64,000 bases of DNA, taken from positions 62,001 to 126,000 of the forward strand of contig MKVZ01000009.1 of assembly GCA_001898995.1 (NCBI GenBank), read 5' to 3'. A program made the translations under genes and the position numbers. The DNA is from Rhizobiales bacterium 63-22. GTDB lineage: Bacteria > Pseudomonadota > Alphaproteobacteria > Rhizobiales > Rhizobiaceae. The stretch's first letter is position 1. Each line of letters opens with the position of its first letter. Positions 1 to 8,704 of the stretch are shown here, piece by piece. The notes under the pieces are model-generated. The model was not told where the DNA came from and ran no database searches. It saw nothing but the letters and a program-made list of their open reading frames with translations.

Positions 1-99
1 CCCCATGATCAGCAAATGCCGGCGCTTCATGCCAAGTGCCCAGACACCCAGCATCGTCACAGCGAAAAGCAGAACGATCAATGGCGGAATGAATCGCAC
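1..99 (-). CDS. N-terminal fragment of a putative membrane protein, cut by the window edge
   Basis: Read on the minus strand, an open frame begins with GTG at 99 and runs off the left edge after 33 codons. The visible peptide has a hydrophobic stretch (PPLIVLLFAVTMLGVWALG) followed by basic residues, as expected for an N-terminal membrane anchor or signal. A GGGA lies about 7 bases upstream of the GTG and could be a weak ribosome site; an in-frame stop lies just beyond position 133, so the start must be inside this stretch. No family can be named from so little sequence. Confidence 0.35.
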   Translation of the reverse strand, partial: MRFIPPLIVLLFAVTMLGVWALGMKRRHLLIMG

Positions 100-511
100 G
101 CAGGAATCCCGGAAAATAAAACCACCGACAACTTATTGGGGTGGCAGACTGTATACCAGATACTACCCTAAAGCAAAGGGGCAGCCGTACAAATCGCCGG
201 GAACGGCGCAGGCCCGTGGCGACCGGAAGGACCACCGGGAAATCCGTTTCCGACGGTGGGCCCATCGCGTAAGGCATTCGACAGTCACGGCTTTTCCTTC
301 CCGACAGCGGCACCGGGCAGCCGGTCCGCGATCATGCGTCCGATGGCCCCCGATGCGGCGGCACCGCATCGCAAGGGCATTGCAGGGGCATCACCGCGCC
401 ACAATCCGGTGCGACGATTACCTGTTACTAATGTCGATCCGGCCTTGGTCGCCGCCGCGCGAAATGGCATCCTGAAGCCGAAGTCCGAATCCCCCGATGC
501 GGAGAAATTCC
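100..511. other. Intergenic region with no recognised gene
   Basis: About 410 bases separate the edge fragment from the exonuclease gene. Open frames exist on both strands but their translations are Arg/Pro-rich and resemble no family. I see no hairpin with a T-run and no tRNA. The right end carries the exonuclease ribosome site (GGAG at 501-504). Confidence 0.4.
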
Positions 512-1510
512 ATGCGCCACCAGTTCGACCTTTTCGCCCTTCCGTCCGCGGATGGGCCTGAACAGGCCGATCAGCGCCCTGCCCGCGCGAGGGTCCGCGC
601 TGTTCCGCAACCCGACGAAGCGGAAATGGTGCAGCGGCTGAAGGAAAGCGGGCGCTATCGCATCCTGCGGCGGCTCGATCCGGCGCCCGTGGTGCCCGAC
701 GCCGACAGGGTCGCCTTTCCGCGCCTCGGCGTCATCGTGGATACGGAGACGACCGGCCTCGACGCGACCAAAGACGAAGTCATCGAGATCGGCGTGGTCG
801 CCTTCCGCTATGCCGATGACGGCGCGATCGGCGATGTCTGCGCCACGCTCGGCGCGTTGCAGGAACCGTCGAAGCCGATCCCGGCCGATATTACCCGCAT
901 CACCGGCATTACCGATGCAATGGTGAAGGGCCAGCGGATTCCGCTCGGCGAACTGGAGGCCATGATCGGCGAGGCCGATCTGATCATCGCTCACAATGCC
1001 GGTTTCGACCGCCCGTTCTGCGAACGGCTTTCGCCGGTCTTCGCGAACAAGCCATGGGCCTGCTCGGTGAAGGAGATCGACTGGACCGCACGCGGCTTCG
1101 AGGGCACCAAGCTCGGCTATCTGATCGGCCAGAGCGGCTATTTCCACAATGGTCACCGCGCCGAGGACGACTGTCAGGCGCTGCTCGCGATCCTGAAGGA
1201 GAAGTCCGGCAGCGAAACGCCCTTCGCCGAACTCCTGAAGGCGAGCCGGCGCACGTGTCTGCGCATCTATGCCGAGAACAGCCCGTTCGAGATGAAGGAC
1301 CGGCTGAAGGCGCGCGGCTATCGCTGGTCGGACGGCAGTGACGGCAACCCGAAGGCATGGTGGACCGAGGTCGGCGAGGACGAACTCGCCGCCGAACGCG
1401 ATTATCTCGCCATGGAAATCTATGGCCGGCGCGAAGCCGATCCGCTGATCCAGAAACTGACGGCTTCGGATCGATACAAAGCGCGTGCGCCGCTGCGCCC
1501 GCGCAGATGA
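512..1510 (+). CDS. 3'-5' exonuclease, DnaQ-like (DEDDh family)
   Basis: The 332-residue product has the DEDDh exonuclease core: motif I VDTETTGLD (D77, E79), motif II AHNAGFD (D166), and motif III with H215 four residues before D220. These acidic residues bind the two catalytic metal ions. The fold matches the DNA polymerase III epsilon proofreading family, but the N-terminal ~70 residues and C-terminal ~110 residues are extra, so this is probably a stand-alone exonuclease rather than DnaQ itself. The start at 512 is chosen because GGAG at 501-504 is well spaced from it; an upstream in-frame ATG at 497 has no such site. Substrate (DNA or RNA) cannot be told from sequence. Confidence 0.85.
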   Translation: MRHQFDLFALPSADGPEQADQRPARARVRAVPQPDEAEMVQRLKESGRYRILRRLDPAPVVPDADRVAFPRLGVIVDTETTGLDATKDEVIEIGVVAFRYADDGAIGDVCATLGALQEPSKPIPADITRITGITDAMVKGQRIPLGELEAMIGEADLIIAHNAGFDRPFCERLSPVFANKPWACSVKEIDWTARGFEGTKLGYLIGQSGYFHNGHRAEDDCQALLAILKEKSGSETPFAELLKASRRTCLRIYAENSPFEMKDRLKARGYRWSDGSDGNPKAWWTEVGEDELAAERDYLAMEIYGRREADPLIQKLTASDRYKARAPLRPRR

Positions 1511-1674
1511 GAATCCGTACACGATGACGTTATCCACGCTGCCGGAACCCCTTGTCCGGCAAATGAATTCAGGCGACGTGATTTCCCTGCCCTGCTCTTC
1601 CGGGTATGGTTGCCCGGTACATCGTTCAATTCGCGGCGCGAGCACCGCCGCTCTTCATCCAGCAGGCCGATGAA

Positions 1675-3057
1675 ATGAAGCATGAAACAGCCATCGGGGA
1701 AGGCGCTGCCGCCGCCGCACCGGACGGCTTGCCCAAGCCGCGAATCTATTGGGCATGGGCCACCCTGATGGTCGGGCTGACGCTGGCCGTCATCGACGGT
1801 ACCATAGCCAATGTCGCCCTGCCGACCATCGCCGCCGATTTTTCGACCGCCCCCGCCGCCTCCATCTGGATCGTCAACGGTTACCAGCTTGCGATCGTCG
1901 TCACCATGCTGCCGCTGGCGGCTCTCGGCGAAATTCACGGCTATCGCCGCATCTATCTGGGCGGCGTCGTGGTTTTCACGCTAGCCTCCGTCGCCTGCGT
2001 GCTTTCGCGTTCGCTGGAAATGCTCACCCTCGCCCGCATCGTGCAGGGCCTCGGCGCGGCGGGCCTGATGAGCGTCAACGCGGCACTGCTGCGCTATACC
2101 GTTCCGCACGCCCGCTTCGGTACGGCGATCGGCCTCAACGCGCTTTTCGTCGCGCTGTCCTCCACCATCGGCCCGACGCTCGCCGGCATCATGCTCTCCT
2201 CGCTGAGTTGGCCGTGGCTCTTCGTCATCAACATTCCGCTCGGCATCGCGGCCATCGCCATGGGGCTGCGCAGCCTGCCGGAAAACGAAGGCTCGGCCCG
2301 CCCTTTTGACACACTGAGCGCCTTGCTGAGCGCGCTCGCCATCGGGCTGCTGGTGACGAGCATCGACAGCGCGGGCAACCGGATCGGCACGGGCATCGTG
2401 GCGTTGCAGGCGGGGGCCTGCATTGTTTCCGCCGTACTCCTGACGCGCCGTTCGCTGCGCATGAAAGATCCGCTGCTCCCGCTCGACCTGTTGCGGATTC
2501 CCGTTTTCACCCTGTCGATCTGCACCTCGATCATATCGTTCCTGGCGCAGTTGATGGCTTTCATCTCGCTGCCCTTCCTGTTCCAGAACGTGTTCGGTTT
2601 CCCGCCGATAAAGGTAGGCTTCCTGATGATGCCCTGGCCCATCGCGCTGGCACTGGTGGCACCGATATCGGGCAAGCTTTCCGACCAGCATTCGCCGGCG
2701 ATCCTCGGCCTCATCGGTCTGCTTATCTTTGCGGCCGGGCTGGCGCTGATCGGCATGCTGCCGCAAAATCCCACCGTTGCCGACATATGCTGGCGGATGG
2801 CGGTCTGCGGCGTCGGTTTCGGCCTGTTCCAGCCACCCAACAACCGCATGATGATCAGTTCCACACCACGTGCGCGCAGCGGCGCGGCCAGCGGCATGCT
2901 GGGCACGGCGCGCCTGCTCGGTCAGTCGCTCGGCGCGGCCCTCGTCGCCTTCCTGCTGTCGCAATGGGGCGTGGAGGGTATACCGCATATCCTTGTTATC
3001 GCGGCTGGTTTTGCGCTGTTCGCTTCGCTCATCAGCCTTTCGCGGCTCGGCCGCTGA
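1675..3057 (+). CDS. MFS transporter, DHA2/EmrB-like drug exporter
   Basis: The 460-residue product is almost entirely hydrophobic helices and follows the major facilitator pattern. The first helix reads MVGLTLAVIDGTIANVALPTIAADF, which is the DHA2 (EmrB/QacA, 14-helix) signature with D-x-T-I-x-N-V-A-L-P. A motif C-like stretch (LNALFVALSSTIGPTLAG) follows in the middle of the N-terminal half. Family members export toxic compounds by proton antiport across the inner membrane. No membrane-fusion partner is adjacent, so it may act alone. An ATG at 1675 is taken as the start; an in-frame upstream start at 1606 would add 23 residues that do not look conserved. Confidence 0.85.
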   Translation: MKHETAIGEGAAAAAPDGLPKPRIYWAWATLMVGLTLAVIDGTIANVALPTIAADFSTAPAASIWIVNGYQLAIVVTMLPLAALGEIHGYRRIYLGGVVVFTLASVACVLSRSLEMLTLARIVQGLGAAGLMSVNAALLRYTVPHARFGTAIGLNALFVALSSTIGPTLAGIMLSSLSWPWLFVINIPLGIAAIAMGLRSLPENEGSARPFDTLSALLSALAIGLLVTSIDSAGNRIGTGIVALQAGACIVSAVLLTRRSLRMKDPLLPLDLLRIPVFTLSICTSIISFLAQLMAFISLPFLFQNVFGFPPIKVGFLMMPWPIALALVAPISGKLSDQHSPAILGLIGLLIFAAGLALIGMLPQNPTVADICWRMAVCGVGFGLFQPPNNRMMISSTPRARSGAASGMLGTARLLGQSLGAALVAFLLSQWGVEGIPHILVIAAGFALFASLISLSRLGR

Positions 3058-3196
3058 CGGGCCGACAGGGAATGAATCGCCCTTTCGAAAGAAAGGCGTA
3101 GGGAAGCGATAAACCCTATTGCAATCGACAGATTGTTGGTCCATATAGCGCGGGCCTGACGGCGACCGCTTCCGGTGGAAGCATCGACTGGCGCGA

Positions 3197-3271
3197 GCGG
3201 GTGTAGCTCAGGGGTAGAGCACAACCTTGCCAAGGTTGGGGTCGAGGGTTCGAATCCCTTCGCCCGCTCCA
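3197..3271 (+). tRNA. tRNA-Gly (anticodon GCC)
   Basis: The sequence folds as a cloverleaf. Acceptor stem GCGGGTG (3197-3203) pairs with CGCCCGC (3261-3267) with one G-U pair. The D arm contains AGCTCAGGGGTAGAGC. The anticodon stem CAACC/GGTTG encloses TTGCCAA with GCC at 3229-3231. The T loop is GGTTCGAATCC. The 3' CCA (3269-3271) is encoded. It reads GGC and GGU glycine codons. Confidence 0.97.
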
Positions 3272-3292
3272 GTTTGCCAAAATTCAGGCATC

Positions 3293-3319
3293 AAAATCCC
3301 GGCTTCGTCCGGGATTTTT
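3293..3319 (+). terminator. Rho-independent terminator downstream of tRNA-Gly
   Basis: A perfect 10-bp stem, AAAATCCCGG (3293-3302) with CCGGGATTTT (3309-3318), encloses a 6-base loop and is followed by T residues. It lies 21 bases after the tRNA and can also work on the opposite strand because of the A-run on the left arm. Confidence 0.85.
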
Positions 3320-3477
3320 GCTTTTCAGGATCATCGAAATTATTGAAACTGGATAGGTCCGAAAAGGTTGCGATCATAAACTCCCGCGACCTCGGCAAAA
3401 GGAGTGCCGCGGCGATGCCCGATCTAAGCCCGCGGAACATGCGGCTCGCTTCCGGATATTGCGACACGGCTCGACGA

Positions 3478-4578
3478 TCAAAAGAACCGTGAGGGCCTGA
3501 AGTTTTCGAGCGCCTTCTCCGGCGCTCCACCGGCAAGCTCCGCGGCCACCACCCGACCAAGCCATGGGGCGAGCGTGACACCGCTATGCGTGACCGCCGC
3601 GTAATAGCCGTCGATGCCGGGGAGCGGCCCCACGGCGGAAACGCCGTCGCCGGGAATGGCGCGCAGCGCAAGGCGCATTCCTTCCGCAGATGCACCCAGG
3701 AGATCGGGGTAAAGGCGGGCAGCCCGGGCGATGACCGCATCGGCTACGGGCCGAACCTCCTCCTGCGGGCTCTCCAGCGTGAATTTCGCCTCGTCATGCT
3801 CGCTTTGAAGCATGATCCTGCCCGCGCCGTCGGGACGGAAATTCACGCCGGAGGTGCGGATGACGCGGCGGACGCCGGAGGCGGCAGGCCTCGTGACCAC
3901 GAGCAGGCCAACTGTCGGCGCAAGCGGAAACGAAAGGCTGGCGTCCTGACCAAGATCGTTTGCCCAGCGGCCCGTACAATTGACGACGACGTCACCTTCG
4001 ATGGTCATGCCGGATTGCGTCCTGATACCTGTAACCCGCGTCCCGCGCAGAACGATCCCTGTAACGGTTTCGCGGCGGAGAACGGCGCCCAGCTCCCGCG
4101 CCCGCCGGAGGAAGAATTCGATATAGACGGTGGGGTCCACCCACCCCTCGTCGGGGAAATATGCAATCCTTGCATCGCCGGAGGCACCATCCGCCAGTGC
4201 CGGTTCGAGCCTGTGAAGCTCGTCGCGCGAAATCCATTCGGCCGGATAGCTCCAGTCGTTGAGGCGCTCCATGCGTTCGGACAGTTCGGCCGCTTCCACG
4301 GCGTCGCTCCTCCATTCGACCGCGCCACCACCGTGATACCAGGGCCGCACACCGAATTCGTTCCCGAGCGCCCGGTGAGCGCGCATGCCGAGCATGTTGA
4401 TATGATAATAATCGTAGGGCGTCTTTTCGTTGGAATTCGTCCAGGCAAAACTTGTGCTGCTGGTACCGCAACCGGGATGGTTCCGCTCGACGATCGTTAC
4501 GGCGTTGCCGGCTTCTGCAAGACGATAGGCAATCGACGTGCCGACGATCCCGGCGCCCAGAACGATGAAGTGGGTCAT
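3478..4578 (-). CDS. FAD-dependent oxidoreductase, DAO (D-amino acid/glycine oxidase) family
   Basis: The 366-residue product starts with the dinucleotide-binding motif VLGAGIVGTSIAYRLAEAG and an acidic residue at the end of strand two (VERN), typical of DadA/glycine oxidase proteins. The C-terminal part has the usual GYYAAVTHSGVTLAPWLG segment that closes on the FAD. Family enzymes oxidise the C-N bond of amino or N-methyl amino acids and pass electrons to oxygen or the quinone pool. The gene is divergent from a LysR regulator 190 bases away, which most likely controls it. The true substrate cannot be assigned. A second DAO-family gene lies at 41417-42547. Confidence 0.85.
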   Translation of the reverse strand: MTHFIVLGAGIVGTSIAYRLAEAGNAVTIVERNHPGCGTSSTSFAWTNSNEKTPYDYYHINMLGMRAHRALGNEFGVRPWYHGGGAVEWRSDAVEAAELSERMERLNDWSYPAEWISRDELHRLEPALADGASGDARIAYFPDEGWVDPTVYIEFFLRRARELGAVLRRETVTGIVLRGTRVTGIRTQSGMTIEGDVVVNCTGRWANDLGQDASLSFPLAPTVGLLVVTRPAASGVRRVIRTSGVNFRPDGAGRIMLQSEHDEAKFTLESPQEEVRPVADAVIARAARLYPDLLGASAEGMRLALRAIPGDGVSAVGPLPGIDGYYAAVTHSGVTLAPWLGRVVAAELAGGAPEKALENFRPSRFF

Positions 4579-4768
4579 GCTATCAACTTTTCCAATGATG
4601 TTTCAGGAGCGGCGGCGCCCGATGGCGCAGCCGTTTCAGGCGCTCGACCGTGTGCCGGAAGCCCTTTCCGACACGAGAATAGAAACGGATTTGCCGCTTA
4701 TTGACAAATATGAAAACATTCACTGCCAATAGCTTTTTTCTATAGGTTCGCCCGCTACGAGATAAATT

Positions 4769-5686
4769 ATGAATTACAGGCAGCTACAGGCATTTCGCGC
4801 AGTCATGGAGGCCGGCACTGTCGTCGGCGCCGCGAACCTTCTCAACATCTCGCAGCCTTCCGTCAGCACGCATATCGCCAATCTCGAACATGCGCTGAAG
4901 ATTCAATTATTTATCCGGCAGGGCGGACGTGTCATACCAACAGCGGAGGCGCATCTCCTGCACGAGGAAGCCGGCCATATTGTCCGGGGTATGGCGCGGC
5001 TTCGCCGTCTTGCCGCGGATATTCAGCAACTGGAAGCTGGCCGCCTCGTCATCGGCGCCTACCCTGCCCTGTCCAGCATCGTATTGCCCCGTTTCATCAG
5101 CGGCTTCGCGCGGCAGCATCCGAAGCTGCATCTCACCTTCATGTCGGAAGCGTCGCTGCACATCGCGGAACTCGCAGCAAGCAAACAACTGGATATCGGC
5201 CTGATGACGATGCCTGTCATCGATCCAGCCACCACCTGCGACCTGATATTCGAAACCGCTTCCGTCTGCGTCGTACCCTTCGACCATCCGCTAGCGACCG
5301 CTGCGGTAATCGATGCATGCGACCTCCGGGACGAAGCCTTCATCGCCCTCGGGCGCGAGGACGGATCGCGCCAGGCCGTCGACAGAAGCTTCGAGGATGC
5401 AGGGGTCCAGGTGGAACCGCGATTTGAGACGCATCTCAGCGACTCGGCCTGCGCGCTCGTGGCGGAGGGACTTGGCTTGTCGATTGTCGACCCTTTCGCA
5501 GCAGAACGATGGCGAGACAAGATCGCCGTCATTCCCTTCAAACCCTATGTCGCATGCAGCGTATATCTGACCCGGAACAGAACGCACATATCCTCGCTGC
5601 TTCAGGAATCATTCGAGCGGGAGTTCCGGGATTATCTCGAGAAAGCATTCCCCAAGGAAGGTAAAAGCGACAAGGCCGGGAACTGA
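4769..5686 (+). CDS. LysR-family transcriptional regulator
   Basis: The 305-residue protein has an N-terminal winged helix (residues 1-60: LQAFRAVMEAGTVVGAANLL followed by ISQPSVSTHIANLE) and a periplasmic-binding-like effector domain from about residue 90. Its N-terminus resembles the NocR/OccR subgroup, which control opine and amino acid catabolism in rhizobia, but that is only a resemblance by eye. It is divergent from the DAO-family oxidase (3478-4578), the classical arrangement for a LysR regulator and its target, so it probably activates that gene in response to its substrate. Confidence 0.85.
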   Translation: MNYRQLQAFRAVMEAGTVVGAANLLNISQPSVSTHIANLEHALKIQLFIRQGGRVIPTAEAHLLHEEAGHIVRGMARLRRLAADIQQLEAGRLVIGAYPALSSIVLPRFISGFARQHPKLHLTFMSEASLHIAELAASKQLDIGLMTMPVIDPATTCDLIFETASVCVVPFDHPLATAAVIDACDLRDEAFIALGREDGSRQAVDRSFEDAGVQVEPRFETHLSDSACALVAEGLGLSIVDPFAAERWRDKIAVIPFKPYVACSVYLTRNRTHISSLLQESFEREFRDYLEKAFPKEGKSDKAGN

Positions 5687-5794
5687 CGGGCACCGCCCCG
5701 GCACTTTTTCTGAAGTTACGCAATTTCCCGCAGCAAATCGCAGCGCGCAAAATCGCATGTTTCCTCGGCACCAAGGCGTCCATCGACAACACCC

Positions 5795-5838
5795 TTGACC
5801 GGCAATTGGCAATCAATATAGAACAGGTATGAACAGGT
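5795..5838 (+). promoter_or_regulatory. Candidate promoter and direct-repeat operator upstream of the GntR/yegUV-like operon
   Basis: TTGACC (5795-5800) and TATAGA (5817-5822) are spaced 16 bases, a plausible sigma-70 promoter. The start-site region carries an exact direct repeat GAACAGGT at 5821-5828 and 5831-5838, one helical turn apart. The position is right for autoregulation by the GntR protein encoded immediately downstream. This is a sequence inference only. Confidence 0.45.
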
Positions 5839-5866
5839 TTAAAATACAGATCGAAATGTGATCGGG

Positions 5867-6583
5867 ATGGCTGTTCCCATGAAGATGGCACGGGCGAAAT
5901 CCGAGCAGGTCGCAACCGCTCTTGAAAAAGAGATACTGTCCGGCTCGCTCGGTTACGGAGACAGGCTGCAAAGCGAGAGCGAACTGGTGCAGCGGTTTTC
6001 GGTGAGCCGCAATACCGTACGCAAGGGGCTGGAGCAGCTTTCAAGCCGCGGCCTGATCACCACGCGCGTCGGCATAGGCTCTTTCGTGACCTTTGACGGA
6101 AAGGCGATCGACAGCACCAACGGCTGGTCGAAAGCGCTGGCCAATGCCGGAGCAAACGCGAAGACCCAGACGCTGCGGCTTGAGGTGATCGACGACAGGG
6201 AACTGGCGGCGGAGCTCGACATTGCCAATCCGGCGTTCATCGCCGTGGATCGTGTTCGCAGCAACGCCGCCGACGGTCATGCGATCTCGGTGGAGCGCAG
6301 CCGCCTGCCTCTTTTACCTGAACTGGAAGGGCTCCCGCTCAAGGGGTTGCACGAGGGATCGCTGGACCAGACCTTGCGTCAGGCCGGTCTGGTTCCCGAT
6401 CATGGTGAGGAGTGGGTCGATATCGAACTGCTGAGCGCAGAGGATGCCGCGATCCTCGATTGCGCGCCGGGCACGCCTTTCCTGCGTACGCGGCGGCTTA
6501 CGCGCACGGCTGACGGGCGCCCGGTCGAATATGTCACCAGCCTGCTCAATCCCGCGCATTTCGCGCTGCATCTCGAATTCTAG
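5867..6583 (+). CDS. GntR-family regulator, HutC/UTRA subfamily (YegW-like)
   Basis: The 238-residue product has an N-terminal GntR winged helix (LEKEILSGSLGYGDRLQSESEL, then VSRNTVRKGLEQL) in the first ~75 residues and a UTRA ligand-binding domain behind it (the ...DRVRSNAADGHAISVERSRLP and C-terminal FLRTRRLTRTADGRPVEY segments are typical). UTRA domains bind small sugars, sugar phosphates or amino acid derivatives. It heads a collinear operon with a glycohydrolase-like protein, a PfkB kinase and an ABC importer, as E. coli YegW sits with YegU and YegV. Starts at 5858 (GTG), 5867 or 5879 are all possible; none has a strong ribosome site. Confidence 0.85.
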   Translation: MAVPMKMARAKSEQVATALEKEILSGSLGYGDRLQSESELVQRFSVSRNTVRKGLEQLSSRGLITTRVGIGSFVTFDGKAIDSTNGWSKALANAGANAKTQTLRLEVIDDRELAAELDIANPAFIAVDRVRSNAADGHAISVERSRLPLLPELEGLPLKGLHEGSLDQTLRQAGLVPDHGEEWVDIELLSAEDAAILDCAPGTPFLRTRRLTRTADGRPVEYVTSLLNPAHFALHLEF

Positions 6584-6681
6584 TATGGTGGATTTGAAAC
6601 GCCTGTCCTTCGAATGGTATCGGCGTTCAGGAGCTTCGTATCTGAAACCCGCACGCGATTGATAAGGTGGTTCGTGGGGCT

Positions 6682-7707
6682 ATGACGGAAATAAAAGAGT
6701 CCGCGATGTTGGAAAGAGCAATGGGCGCGCTGCTTGGCGGCGCGCTGGGCGACGCTCTGGGCATGCCGACGCAATTGCTGTCACCTGCGGAAATTCGCGC
6801 GACCTATGGCTTCGTCGACCGGTTTATCGCTCCGTCAAGCGACCATCCCGTCTCGCAGGGTCTTCCCGCCGGCAGCATCACCGACGACACGGAACAGACC
6901 CTTCTCCTTGGCCGCATCCTGCTCGAATCCGGCGCTTCCTTCGATCACAAGCGCTGGGTCGGCGCTCTGCTGGAGTGGGAGCGCGACGTGAAGGCGCGCG
7001 GCAGCTACGATCTGCTCGGCCCCTCCACGAAGCGGGCCATCGACGCGATCAATCGGGGCGTTCCACCGGAAGAGGCCGGCAAGGGCGGCGACACGAATGG
7101 AGCGGCGATGCGTATCGCGCCGGTCGGCATTCTGATGCCGCCGGAGCCTCTCGATGCGCTGGTCGAAAAGGTTGCCGAGACCTGCCTGACGACACATAAC
7201 AGTGCGACCGCCATTGCCGCCGCCGCCGCCGTTGCGGCAACGGTGAGCCATGGCGTGGCCGGCGAAAGCTGGCGCGAGGCTTGCGAATACGGAGCGGCGG
7301 CAGCGCGCCGGGCCGCGAACTTCGGACATGACGCTGCCGATATCGGCGCATGTATCGAACGGGCGCGCCAACTCGTGCGGGGCAAGCCGCAGGCCGATGC
7401 AATCGATCTGATCGTCAATGAGGTGGGCACGAGCGTAGCGAGCCGCGAATCCGTGCCCGCCGCCTTCGCGGTGCTGGAAGTCGCCGAAGGCGATCCCTGG
7501 CTGGCTGCGGTCATCGGCGCCAATCTCGGCAACGATACCGACACGATTGCCGCAATCGCGGCCGGAATGGCCGGCGCCTGTGCGGGACTTTCCGCGCTGC
7601 CGAAAGAAAGAATTGCCGAATTGAAAGGCATCGACCTCGACGCTGTGCGCCGGTTTGCCGGCGATCTCGTCTCCGCGCGGCTGGCTGCGATGGGGGCTGC
7701 GCTATGA
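6682..7707 (+). CDS. ADP-ribosylglycohydrolase-family protein (DraG/YegU-like)
   Basis: The 341-residue product has the hallmarks of the DraG/ARH fold: an N-terminal GALLGGALGDALGMP, the metal-binding ITDDTEQT (D68, D69), an NGAAMR segment, and the C-terminal GNDTDT motif (D285, D287). These aspartates coordinate the dinuclear Mg2+ or Mn2+ centre that cleaves N- or O-glycosidic bonds of ADP-ribose. The LGPSTK and ESVPAAFA segments resemble E. coli YegU, whose substrate I do not know to be established. It overlaps the downstream kinase by ATGA (7704-7707), so the two are made together. In this setting it more likely cleaves an imported N-glycoside than a modified protein. Confidence 0.85.
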   Translation: MTEIKESAMLERAMGALLGGALGDALGMPTQLLSPAEIRATYGFVDRFIAPSSDHPVSQGLPAGSITDDTEQTLLLGRILLESGASFDHKRWVGALLEWERDVKARGSYDLLGPSTKRAIDAINRGVPPEEAGKGGDTNGAAMRIAPVGILMPPEPLDALVEKVAETCLTTHNSATAIAAAAAVAATVSHGVAGESWREACEYGAAAARRAANFGHDAADIGACIERARQLVRGKPQADAIDLIVNEVGTSVASRESVPAAFAVLEVAEGDPWLAAVIGANLGNDTDTIAAIAAGMAGACAGLSALPKERIAELKGIDLDAVRRFAGDLVSARLAAMGAAL

Positions 7708-8672
7708 GCCCTCGCCTGCTCCATGCCGGCAGCGCCGTGGTGGACTATGTCTACCGGTTGGACAATCTGCCGGCCGCAGGCTCGGAAAAGACCGCAGCGA
7801 GCTACAGGCGCGTGGTTGGCGGCGGATTCAACATGATGGTCGCGGCTGCCCGCTGCGGCATGGCGGTCGCCTTCGGCGGCCAGCACGGAACCGGCCCGGA
7901 CGGAGACCTGCTGAGGGCGGCGCTTGCCGCAGAAGGCATAGAGATATTGACGCCGCGGTCGGAGGGCATGGATACCGGCAACTGCGTCGTGCTCGTCACC
8001 GGCGACGCGGAACGGACCTTCATTTCATGGCCCGGCGCGGAAAGCCGGGTGACCCCGGACAGGCTGGCGACGATCAGGGCGCGGCCCGGCGACTGGGCCT
8101 TCATCTCCGGCTATACGCTGAGCTATCCCGGCAGCCGTAATGCGCTTGCCGACTGGCTCGCGGCGCTGCCGCCGGCCGTGCCGCTGATTTTCGATCCTGC
8201 CCCGATCGTCGGCGAAATTCCGCCGGATATCCTGTCGCGCGTGCTGTCACGGGTCACATGGCTCAGTTGTAACCGCGCCGAGGCCGCGGCGATTGCCGGT
8301 CCGGGACCGGTCGGGGAGACTATCGGCCGGTTGCTCTCCGTCCATTGCCCGCATGCCGAAGGCGTCCTGATCCGCGCCGGCGCGGATGGCTGTCACATCG
8401 GGCTGGCCAGCGGCGCCAGCCGCGCCATCGCCGGCTTTGCCGTCGAGGCGGTCGATACCAACGGGGCGGGAGACACGCATATCGGCGCCTTCGTCAGTGC
8501 CCTGTCGCGCGGCGAGAACCCCTTCGAGGCCGCACGCTATGCCAACGCCGCCGCCGCCATTTCCGTGACGCGGCCCGGCGGTTCGTCGGCGCCGACCGAT
8601 GCGGAAATCCGCATTTTCCTGACATCTGCACCCGGCGAGGCGTGCGGCGACGGCAGGAAAACCCATGCTTGA
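7704..8672 (+). CDS. PfkB-family carbohydrate/nucleoside kinase (YegV-like)
   Basis: The 322-residue kinase has the PfkB signature near the C-terminus, DTNGAGDTHIGAFVSAL, with D257 as the catalytic base and the GAGD anion hole. The N-terminus (VDYVYRLDNLPAAGSEKTAASYRRVVGGGFNMMVAAAR) carries the substrate-binding GG pair seen in ribokinase and nucleoside kinases. It would phosphorylate a sugar or nucleoside hydroxyl with ATP in the cytoplasm. It overlaps the glycohydrolase stop codon and is followed by an ABC importer, so the likely order is import, deglycosylation and phosphorylation. Length matches E. coli YegV (about 320 residues). Confidence 0.87.
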   Translation: MSPRLLHAGSAVVDYVYRLDNLPAAGSEKTAASYRRVVGGGFNMMVAAARCGMAVAFGGQHGTGPDGDLLRAALAAEGIEILTPRSEGMDTGNCVVLVTGDAERTFISWPGAESRVTPDRLATIRARPGDWAFISGYTLSYPGSRNALADWLAALPPAVPLIFDPAPIVGEIPPDILSRVLSRVTWLSCNRAEAAAIAGPGPVGETIGRLLSVHCPHAEGVLIRAGADGCHIGLASGASRAIAGFAVEAVDTNGAGDTHIGAFVSALSRGENPFEAARYANAAAAISVTRPGGSSAPTDAEIRIFLTSAPGEACGDGRKTHA

Positions 8673-8704
8673 ATGACTCGACAACAATTGAGGAGGAACG
8701 AACC

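Noticed and set aside
3586..4704. A 372-codon frame opposite the first DAO gene
   Set aside because: Antisense to a gene with a clear FAD-binding motif; translation is Ala/Arg/Pro-rich without family features.
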